The notes beneath the pieces are model-generated. The model saw only the letters and a program-made list of their open reading frames with translations, did no database searches and was not told where the DNA came from. From Thiotrichaceae bacterium UBA4486 (GTDB taxonomy: Bacteria > Pseudomonadota > Gammaproteobacteria > Eutrophobiales > Eutrophobiaceae), in contig DGNS01000013.1 of assembly GCA_002389045.1 (NCBI GenBank), forward strand, positions 1 through 64,000: a stretch of DNA of 64,000 nucleotides, written 5' to 3'. Shown piece after piece: positions 1-6,016 of the stretch; the stretch's first letter is position 1; every line of letters begins with the position of its first letter. Made by a program: the position numbers and the translations under genes.

Positions 1-211
1 CGCGGGTATTTCTATTTGTGCGCTTGCAAATCATTCGAACCTCCGACAATAAACAAAGCAGTTCGACAAATTTGCCGGGAGCAAATTTGAACAGTGAGCG
101 TAGCGAACTGGCCCGAAGGGCGTAGCGCAGGGATGCGCGGAGTAATCCTTCCGGGCGCGCCATACAAATAGAAATACCCGCATTTTTTCGCGGGTATTTC
201 TATTTGTGCGA
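1..211. repeat. Inverted-repeat element (MITE/REP-like)
   Basis: An 18 bp arm at 2-19 (core GGGTATTTCTATTTGT) recurs as a perfect inverted copy at 164-181 and as a direct copy at 190-207, the direct match running about 22 bp. The interior holds a second palindrome, CAAATTTGC-CGGGA-GCAAATTTG, near 69-91, followed by GTAGCG-rich sequence. I see no credible protein here. This looks like a small non-autonomous repeat, possibly with two units in tandem. The left end is cut by the window edge, so the full element may begin further left. Confidence 0.6.
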
Positions 212-219
212 GGCTGACA

Positions 220-319
220 GGTGTCTGACTGAAAATAAAACAGGTGTCTGACTTCAGTCAGACACCGGGGGAACCTCATAATCGGCCTGGTTTACGGTGT
301 CAGCCTGAAGGCAGACACC
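220..319. repeat. REP-like palindromic repeats, left copy
   Basis: The motif GGTGTCTGACT occurs twice and then forms the palindrome GGTGTCTGACTTCAGTCAGA (continuing CACC). It is followed by the related palindrome GGTGTCAGCCTGAAGGCAGA (continuing CACC). About 75 bp of this block (241-319) is repeated at 1018-1091, on the other side of the toxin-antitoxin pair. Confidence 0.7.
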
Positions 320-323
320 CTCG

Positions 324-527
324 TCAGGATGTAGATTGTTTCTGGTGAACATATTCCCGCAGAGCTCTATTCACAGCGTCTGAATCCGGAAATATTTTAT
401 GCAAATCAGGTTCAATGAGGGCAATGTTTGTCCCTTCCTGAAACTGTTTTGCATACTTTCCACGAATACCGGATTTAATCAGTTCCTCGGGGTATTCTTT
501 TCTTAATGTGTCTTCATCATCGTTCAT
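324..527 (-). CDS. Antitoxin of BrnT-type toxin-antitoxin pair
   Basis: This encodes a 67-residue acidic protein. It overlaps the upstream toxin gene by 11 bp, as is usual for co-translated toxin-antitoxin pairs with the toxin first. It carries a GIRGKYAKQFQEGTN segment followed by a PDLHKIFPDSDAVNRALREY segment. This pattern is familiar from small antitoxins paired with BrnT/RelE-like toxins, rather than from ribbon-helix-helix BrnA. The predicted role is to bind and neutralise the toxin and repress the operon. The family assignment rests on motif memory, while the gene structure is seen directly. Confidence 0.65.
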   Translation of the reverse strand: MNDDEDTLRKEYPEELIKSGIRGKYAKQFQEGTNIALIEPDLHKIFPDSDAVNRALREYVHQKQSTS

Positions 528-786
528 AAGCTCTACGCTCTTTTGGCGTCATCTTTCTTGCCGAGATAATTCTGATTTTATCATTTCGTTCTGTGTAGGA
601 CACTACCAGGTATTTCTCACCATATGTTTTCCCAAAAATCAGGTACCTACATTCAACCTGGGAATGATCCGGATCAGCTACTGACAAAGACAGAGTATCC
701 CCAAAGATCTCACTGGCTTCATAAAATGAAACACCATGTCTCTGTAAATTTATCCCGGCTTTGTCTGGATCCCATTCAAAGTCCAT
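517..786 (-). CDS. BrnT family (DUF497) toxin
   Basis: This is an 89-residue protein of typical BrnT length. It has the N-terminal signature FEWDPDKAGINLQRHGVSF, a central DPDHSQ...YLIFG strand region and the C-terminal IRIISARKMTPKERRAYE motif. BrnT toxins have a RelE-like fold and act as ribonucleases that inhibit translation. The gene is followed by its 11 bp-overlapping antitoxin, and the pair lies between two copies of a REP-like repeat block, suggesting acquisition as a module. Catalytic competence cannot be judged from sequence alone. Confidence 0.8.
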   Translation of the reverse strand: MDFEWDPDKAGINLQRHGVSFYEASEIFGDTLSLSVADPDHSQVECRYLIFGKTYGEKYLVVSYTERNDKIRIISARKMTPKERRAYER

Positions 787-1017
787 ATTCTTCCTTGTTA
801 AATCCCGGGGACGTCATATTCCGTCAATCCACTGAAGAAAAGTAGTCTTTAATCGTACCCGTTGATATCGTTGTTTCATCATGTACGTAGCCACATTGTA
901 GCCATCTCGTCCTGATTTACGTATTTATTGACAGTATTTGAAAATTACGAGAGATGCAAGTTATTGATTTACATAGGCAGTACAGTTCGCCTTCAGGTCA
1001 ATCAACAGTAAAATAAA
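787..1017. other. Intergenic region upstream of toxin-antitoxin pair
   Basis: No coding region is convincing here. The stretch is AT-rich, especially at 880-1017, and must contain the promoter of the leftward toxin-antitoxin operon. No certain promoter hexamers were identified. Confidence 0.4.
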
Positions 1018-1131
1018 CAGGTGTCTGACTTCAGTCAGACACCGGGAAAATAACCGGCCTGGTTTACGGTGTCAGCCTGAAGGCAGACACCTGCACCGGT
1101 ACGGTGTCTGACTGAAGTCAGACACCTGCAT
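1018..1131. repeat. REP-like palindromic repeats, right copy
   Basis: The block repeats the arrangement at 241-319: the GGTGTCTGACTTCAGTCAGA palindrome, the CGGCCTGGTTTACGGTGTCA linker and the GGTGTCAGCCTGAAGGCAGA palindrome. One further GGTGTCTGACTGAAGTCAGA palindrome follows at about 1102-1126. Together the copies flank the toxin-antitoxin pair as direct repeats about 0.78 kb apart. Confidence 0.7.
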
Positions 1132-1215
1132 ATAAAAGTTTGTGATTCAATTCAATATAAAATGATCATCCGGACGTCTATACTTCGGGCAACTGTATAA
1201 CTATGAAGGTTAACC

Positions 1216-1518
1216 ATGTATCTACGACAGACATTAAATCTGCTGACTTTGCCGCTGCTGGTTGTTGTCAGTGCCTGCACTGCCTATCAATCCAGGCAGG
1301 CGGGCGTCTCGTCAGATGAGAAGGATATTGATCGTCTGTACGTCTATGCGGACGGCTCCATGAAATTCAACGATCGTTTTGTGGATGAAAAGCATGTCAT
1401 CATCTATGCGAACGGGCAGGGCGGCGAGAGGGCCGCGGTGAAAATGTATGTGCCCCTGCATCCTGATTTTTACCGTGATTCCATTCACGTGGTTCGCGAG
1501 GATGAACACCCCGAATAA
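1216..1518 (+). CDS. Small putative lipoprotein
   Basis: A 100-residue protein whose N-terminus is a lipoprotein signal: Arg at position 4, a Leu/Val-rich core, then the lipobox VVSAC with the lipidated Cys near residue 21. The mature part is short and charged, with two similar Tyr-containing strands (LYVYADGSMKF and VIIYANGQ). I do not recognise a family. It stands alone between the repeat region and the cold-shock gene. It is probably an envelope protein of unknown role. Confidence 0.6.
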   Translation: MYLRQTLNLLTLPLLVVVSACTAYQSRQAGVSSDEKDIDRLYVYADGSMKFNDRFVDEKHVIIYANGQGGERAAVKMYVPLHPDFYRDSIHVVREDEHPE

Positions 1519-1716
1519 CACACCTTGACCGGCCGGGACCTGCGCACCCCTGTATTGTGCGGTGCAATGTACAGGGGGCAATCCTTGTGGAATTGGCCAT
1601 TTGTATCGTCTATTATTTTCCTGTCGGGCATGAAATGTCGGCGTCCAGCGCTCGAAATGGCGTGCCCGCGTAAAAAACATATAAGTGTTCAATATAAGTA
1701 CTGGGGAGGCGTGTCA

Positions 1717-1923
1717 ATGAGTGTGGGAACAGTCAAGTGGTTTAGTTCATCCAAGGGTTATGGTTTCATAGAGCCGGAAGGCGGCGGTGATGACATCTTC
1801 GTTCATTATTCCGTGATTAAGTCCGATGGTTTTCGAACGTTATCAGAGGGGCAAAATGTCAGCTACGAGGTGGAGCAGGGGCCCAAGGGCTACCATGCCA
1901 CCGAGGTTGAAATAGCCACCTGA
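1717..1923 (+). CDS. Cold-shock domain protein
   Basis: This is a 68-residue single-domain CspA-family protein. RNP1 is present as KGYGFIEP (canonical KGFGFI) and RNP2 as DIFVHYSVI (canonical VFVHFSAI). It binds single-stranded RNA/DNA and acts as an RNA chaperone. The start was set at 1717 because GGGGAGG lies just upstream and the product then begins MSVGTVKWF, typical of the family; longer upstream reading has no support. A strong terminator follows 21 bp after the stop. Which csp paralogue it is cannot be decided. Confidence 0.93.
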   Translation: MSVGTVKWFSSSKGYGFIEPEGGGDDIFVHYSVIKSDGFRTLSEGQNVSYEVEQGPKGYHATEVEIAT

Positions 1924-1944
1924 TAACGGGCCAGGTCCCGATAA

Positions 1945-1974
1945 AAAACCCCGCCTGTATGCGGGGTTTTTTTA
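1945..1974 (+). terminator. Rho-independent terminator of csp gene
   Basis: The hairpin CCCCGC-CTGTAT-GCGGGG at 1949-1966 is followed by a run of seven T. It is also preceded by a run of A, so it could work on both strands. Confidence 0.9.
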
Positions 1975-2053
1975 TGTTTTAATAACCTGGGTCGCTCAGG
2001 AAGCCAACGCCGGGCGATAACGCGGAATTTCATTTTCTTACAGGTGTGGTGGT

Positions 2054-2248
2054 ATGTCCGGAGATATGGCTATCTGGCAACAGATCCTTCTTGGTGTGTT
2101 CGCGCTGCTGGCGCTGTTTATTTTCTGGCCGGGTGTCAAGGTCGCGATGCAGAAATCCGAGCAGGCCGAGAACAAGGACTGGGCCGGGTTTTTGCTGCCC
2201 ATCGGGGTGGTGGTTCTGTTCGTGGTTTTCCTGATCCTGATGGTCTAG
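2054..2248 (+). CDS. Small two-helix membrane protein
   Basis: A 64-residue protein with two hydrophobic stretches (about residues 9-27 and 46-63) separated by a polar, charged loop (KSEQAENKDW). It ends 7 bp before the DUF924 gene and is probably co-transcribed with it. I do not recognise a family. The alternative reading frames across this segment give Arg/Cys-rich products and look less plausible. Confidence 0.6.
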   Translation: MSGDMAIWQQILLGVFALLALFIFWPGVKVAMQKSEQAENKDWAGFLLPIGVVVLFVVFLILMV

Positions 2249-2255
2249 GTCGCGA

Positions 2256-2852
2256 TTGCAGAACTACCAGGCCATACTGGATTACTGGTTCGGTCCCGGT
2301 GACCCGCTCACGGTGATCCGCAACAGGGAAGCGCTCTGGTGGGGCAAGAACGCGGACTGCGACGCGGATATACGCCGCCGCTTTGCTGCGTTGCTGGATG
2401 AAATCGCGCAGGGCGGTTGTGCTGAATGGCTGGCCACGCCGGCCGGCCGGCTGGCATGGATCATCGTCGCGGACCAGTTTTCCCGCAATATCTACCGCTG
2501 CGATCCGCGGAGTTTTGCGCTGGATGAGCAGGCCCTGGCGCACGCCCTGGAAGGTATGGCCGCCGGCCATGATCTTGCGCTGCGGCCGCTGCAACGGGTG
2601 TTCTTTTACCTGCCGCTGGAACATTCCGAATCCATCGAACTCCAACAGCAGTCAGTCATGCTGTACGAAGGACTGCTGAATGAGGTCGGCGAAAAGCTGG
2701 CGCAGCCCTTCACAGGTTTTCTGGATTATGCCCGGCGTCACCTGGATGTCATTCAACGTTTTGGACGCTTCCCGCACCGTAATGCCATTCTCGGGCGTGA
2801 ATCGACAGCCGCGGAGATTGAATACCTGCAACAGCCCGGTTCCGGTTTCTGA
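2256..2852 (+). CDS. DUF924 family protein
   Basis: A 198-residue, predominantly alpha-helical protein. It has the DUF924 hallmarks: the start YQAILDYWFGPG, the central WIIVADQFSRNIYRCDPRSF and ALRPLQRVFFYLPLEHSES segments, and the closing HLDVIQRFGRFPHRNAILGR. The family has a TPR-like helical fold and is widespread in Proteobacteria; its biochemical role is unknown to me. The start is TTG at 2256, 7 bp after the upstream stop. An in-frame start further in would remove the conserved N-terminus, so TTG is preferred. Confidence 0.85.
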   Translation: MQNYQAILDYWFGPGDPLTVIRNREALWWGKNADCDADIRRRFAALLDEIAQGGCAEWLATPAGRLAWIIVADQFSRNIYRCDPRSFALDEQALAHALEGMAAGHDLALRPLQRVFFYLPLEHSESIELQQQSVMLYEGLLNEVGEKLAQPFTGFLDYARRHLDVIQRFGRFPHRNAILGRESTAAEIEYLQQPGSGF

Positions 2853-2929
2853 CGGCGGATATTTCGTCAGCGGCCGGCGGCAATGATACGATAAGAACAT
2901 TCACTCGAGGATTACAGGTTTAAACCCAT

Positions 2930-3322
2930 ATGAAAAAACTCACCCACTGCCTGTCCATGGCAGCGCTTTTACTGCTCAACACGACCATGATTTACGCCCA
3001 GGAATCCGCGGAAGAAGAGGAATTTCTCACCGGCCGCGAGTTGCTGCAGGGCTGCGAGGAAGGCGCTGCTCCGGGCGCGCCCAACCAGTATTGCATGCAA
3101 TATGTTTTCGGTTTTGTGCAGACTGTCGTCGCACTGCAGACCAGTGACCCTTCGCAACCGCAACTGTTCTGCATCGATCCCAACCAGATCGGCTTGCAGG
3201 AAGTGACGGATAATGTGACCCGCTGGTTGCGCAATCAGCCGGATCGGCTGGATGAGGAGGCTTATGTGCTGGTCGGCCAGTCACTGGCGACAGAGTACCC
3301 CTGCTCATCCGCCGCCTTCTGA
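2930..3322 (+). CDS. Secreted Rap1a/Tai immunity-domain protein
   Basis: A 130-residue protein with a Sec signal peptide (MKKLTH, hydrophobic core, cleavage near IYAQE). The mature part has four Cys in the pattern of the Rap1a/Tai domain: QGCEEG, QYCMQYVFGFV, LFCIDPNQ and a final YPCSS. Known members are periplasmic immunity proteins against type VI amidase effectors, but many stand-alone copies occur without a known effector. There is no effector or secretion gene nearby; the neighbour is ttcA, 2 bp downstream. The domain call is good and the immunity role is not established here. Confidence 0.72.
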   Translation: MKKLTHCLSMAALLLLNTTMIYAQESAEEEEFLTGRELLQGCEEGAAPGAPNQYCMQYVFGFVQTVVALQTSDPSQPQLFCIDPNQIGLQEVTDNVTRWLRNQPDRLDEEAYVLVGQSLATEYPCSSAAF

Positions 3323-3324
3323 AC

Positions 3325-4125
3325 ATGCCCCATCCCTCCGAAAAGTCGCAGTATAATTTCAACAAGCTGCGCAAGCGCCTGCGCCGCAATGTCGGCAAGG
3401 CCATCGAGGATTACCGGATGATCGATGCGGGTGATCGGGTCATGGTCTGCCTCTCCGGCGGCGCCGACTCCTACACCCTGCTGGATATTCTGCTGCGCCT
3501 CAGGGACAGTGCTCCCGTGGATTTCGAGCTCATCGCCGTGAACCTCGACCAGAAACAGCCGGGTTTCCCCGAACATGTGTTGCCGGAGTATCTGCGCGGA
3601 CTCGGGGTCGATTTTCATATTCTTGAACAGGACACCTACAGCGTGGTGACCGATATCATCCCCGAGGGCAAAACCCTGTGCGGCCTGTGTTCACGATTGC
3701 GGCGCGGGGCGATTTATACCTTCGCCAGGGAACAGGGCTTCAGCAAAATTGCGCTCGGTCACCATCGCGATGATATTGTCGAAACCCTGTTTCTGAACAT
3801 GTTTTACGGCAGCAGGATGAAGGCCATGCCGGCCAAGCTGCAAAGCGATGATGGCGACAACATCGTCATCCGGCCGCTGGCCTACTGTCGCGAGGATGAT
3901 ATCAAGGCCTATGCCGCGGCCATGGAGTTCCCGATCATTCCCTGCAACCTGTGCGGATCACAGGACAACCTGCAACGCCAGGCCATCAAGTCCATGTTGC
4001 GCGACTGGGAACGGCAGTATCCGGGCCGGGTGGAACAGATTTTCAAGAGCATGCAGAATGTGGTTCCATCGCACCTGCTTGATAATGCGCTCCATGATTT
4101 CGCCAACCTCGGCCGCAAGGATTAA
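3325..4125 (+). CDS. ttcA: tRNA 2-thiocytidine(32) synthetase TtcA
   Basis: This enzyme thiolates cytidine 32 of certain tRNAs, using ATP and an Fe-S cluster. The 266-residue product has the PP-loop near residues 45-51 (LSGGADS), the CGLCSRLRRG motif near 119-128, the GHHRDD motif near 145, and CNLCGSQ near 207. It keeps the family closing motif QNVVPSHL. E. coli TtcA has Lys where this one has Ala in the PP-loop (SGGKDS); that position varies in related PP-loop enzymes, so loss of function is not implied. It lacks the long C-terminal tail of the E. coli enzyme. Confidence 0.95.
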   Translation: MPHPSEKSQYNFNKLRKRLRRNVGKAIEDYRMIDAGDRVMVCLSGGADSYTLLDILLRLRDSAPVDFELIAVNLDQKQPGFPEHVLPEYLRGLGVDFHILEQDTYSVVTDIIPEGKTLCGLCSRLRRGAIYTFAREQGFSKIALGHHRDDIVETLFLNMFYGSRMKAMPAKLQSDDGDNIVIRPLAYCREDDIKAYAAAMEFPIIPCNLCGSQDNLQRQAIKSMLRDWERQYPGRVEQIFKSMQNVVPSHLLDNALHDFANLGRKD

Positions 4126-4187
4126 GCCGACATCATTACTTTTTGCATGATGTGCCCCGAACCCGCTTGTTTCCGGATGCCTGTTCG

Positions 4188-4838
4188 ATGAGCGAATTTT
4201 CCCTGCCCGTCACCATCGTACTGCTGGCTGTGCCCATTATTTTTGCCATTACCGTGCACGAGGTCGCGCATGGCTGGATAGCGCAACAGCTCGGTGACGA
4301 CACGGCGGCGGTAATGGGACGGCTGACCCTGAACCCGGTACGGCACATGGATCTGCTGGGGACGCTGATTATACCGTTTGTTCTTGTACTCAGCGGTCAT
4401 TCACCGTTTGGCTGGGCCAAACCGGTACCGGTGAACTGGCAGAACCTGCAGCAGCCGAAGCGCGATATGGCCTATGTCGCCGTTGCCGGACCGCTGGCCA
4501 ACCTGTGCATGCTGATACTGTGGGCGTTCGTGATCAAGTTTACCGTGATGTTCGCGGGCAGTGGCGGCGATATCAGCCGGGCCCTGCTGTTCATGGCCGA
4601 GGGCGGTATCCTTATCAACAGCGTGTTGATGATTCTGAATCTTTTTCCCATACCGCCGCTGGATGGCAGCCGGGTGCTTACCGCTTTATTACCGGAGAAG
4701 TGGGCGCGCGCTTATGTGAAAATCGAACCGCTGGGACTGGTGATCGTACTGCTGCTGTTTTTTACCGGTTACCTCGGTAAGTTACTCATCCCCCTGGTCA
4801 TGGCGTTCAATCACCTGGTCTATACGGTACTGGTCTGA
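4188..4838 (+). CDS. Site-2-protease family (M50) membrane metalloprotease
   Basis: A multi-pass membrane protein of about 216 residues. The zinc-binding HEVAHG motif lies in the first membrane segment (near residue 24), and the second metal-site motif appears later as NLFPIPPLDGSR. Those are the catalytic elements of M50 rhomboid-unlike intramembrane proteases. It belongs to the small group without a PDZ domain, often annotated YwhC-like; substrates are unknown. ATG 4188 was chosen because the product then begins just ahead of the first helix. An upstream TTG at 4143 would add 15 residues. Confidence 0.87.
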   Translation: MSEFSLPVTIVLLAVPIIFAITVHEVAHGWIAQQLGDDTAAVMGRLTLNPVRHMDLLGTLIIPFVLVLSGHSPFGWAKPVPVNWQNLQQPKRDMAYVAVAGPLANLCMLILWAFVIKFTVMFAGSGGDISRALLFMAEGGILINSVLMILNLFPIPPLDGSRVLTALLPEKWARAYVKIEPLGLVIVLLLFFTGYLGKLLIPLVMAFNHLVYTVLV

Positions 4839-4847
4839 AGGCAGGAA

Positions 4848-4874
4848 CCGGGCCCCGTTCATGACGGAGCCCGG
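4848..4874. terminator. Hairpin between convergent genes
   Basis: CCGGGC at 4848-4853 pairs with GCCCGG at 4869-4874, with an inner CCGT/ACGG stem and loop TCATG. There is no T-tract. It sits between the convergent M50 and mscS genes, so it is a plausible weak or factor-assisted terminator. Confidence 0.45.
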
Positions 4875-4889
4875 GCACCATTTACTGCA

Positions 4890-5681
4890 TCACGCCACCT
4901 GGTGCAGGTGAACGTCGCGTTGCGGAAACGGAATACTGATGCCTTCCTTGTCGAAACGCAGTTTGACCGCCTCGGTCATATCAAACAGAACCGGCCAGTA
5001 ATCATCTGACTTGACCCACGGTCTGACGACAAAATTGACACTGCTGTCCGCGAGAGCGGAAACGGCAATGACCGGTTCCGGATCCTTGAGTATGCGTTCG
5101 TCACTTTCGACCAGGTCCTGGAGAATTTCCCTGGCCATCTTGATATTGTCGTTGTAGCTGATGCCAAAGACCATATCCACGCGCCGCGTCGCCTTGGTGG
5201 AGTAATTGGTGATGGTGCCGTCGGTGATAGTGGCGTTGGGCACGATGATGGTTTTGTTGTCCGGTGTGCGGAACTGGGTTGAAAATATCTGGATCGTCTC
5301 GACGATACCGCTGGTGCCGCCCGCCTCGACAAAATCACCGACCTTGAACGGCCTGAGGGCGATGATCATGATGCCGGAGGCGAAGTTTGCCAGCGAACCC
5401 TGCAGGGCGAGACCGACGGCCAGGCCGGCGGCGCCGATAACGGCAATCAGCGATGTCGTCTGTATCCCCAGTTGTCCCAGTGCGGCTATGATCACAAACG
5501 CCGCCAGCAGGACATGAGCGATATTGCTGGAAAAGGTCGCGAGCAGGGGATCGACACCGCGTTTTTCCAGTAAATCCACAACCAGACCGCGGATTTGTTT
5601 GGCCAGCCACAGACCGCCAAACAGGATGACCGCCGCAACGATTACGTTGATGATAAAGGCCATGAATGAGAAATGTTCCAT
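4890..5681 (-). CDS. mscS: MscS-family mechanosensitive channel
   Basis: This protein releases small solutes on hypo-osmotic shock. The 263-residue product has three membrane helices. The pore-lining TM3 carries the Gly/Ala pattern IGAAGLAVGLALQGSLANFASGIMI (seen as GAAGLAVGLALQGSL), then the hinge and the beta-domain motif RPFKVGDFVEAGG, PNATITDGTITNYS and the C-terminal cage region ending GISIPFPQRDVHLH. Length is close to E. coli MscS (286). It is monocistronic and convergent with the M50 gene. Confidence 0.93.
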   Translation of the reverse strand: MEHFSFMAFIINVIVAAVILFGGLWLAKQIRGLVVDLLEKRGVDPLLATFSSNIAHVLLAAFVIIAALGQLGIQTTSLIAVIGAAGLAVGLALQGSLANFASGIMIIALRPFKVGDFVEAGGTSGIVETIQIFSTQFRTPDNKTIIVPNATITDGTITNYSTKATRRVDMVFGISYNDNIKMAREILQDLVESDERILKDPEPVIAVSALADSSVNFVVRPWVKSDDYWPVLFDMTEAVKLRFDKEGISIPFPQRDVHLHQVA

Positions 5682-6016
5682 TGTTATAGCTCCTCGGGTT
5701 GTGTCAAATGAAATAGTCGTCAGGGCCGGAATCGGCTTTACTTCGGGTTATCGATTTTTTCCCGCCAGTAACCGTCTCGTCGACAGACACCGGCCGGGAT
5801 CTGCACCCGATCTCATCGGCACGGGCTTTGCCGTGACGCCGGGGCATGTCCTGATAAATCCTGTAATTTCAGTAAAAACAGAATGTTATAAATACAAATA
5901 TTCCGTTTTATAAGCTTCTATGCTTGGGTTACCATTGTGCAATAATTGTCAGTGAAGTGGTACTACCCCGCTTGATGCAACTCCCCTGTGAAAACGGCGA
6001 CGGATAGATTGTTTTA
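5682..6016. other. Divergent intergenic region, mscS / cNMP-rhodanese gene
   Basis: Promoters for both divergent genes must lie in these 335 bp. The right part (5870-5960) is AT-rich, with candidate -10-like TATAAT-similar stretches near 5886-5912. No operator palindrome of note was found, in contrast to the region upstream of the paralogue at 11544. No open frame is convincing. Confidence 0.4.

Noticed and set aside
3325..4125. TtcA inactive because of PP-loop SGGADS
   Set aside because: The central residue of SGGxDS varies among related PP-loop enzymes, and the Cys motifs and all other family segments are intact.
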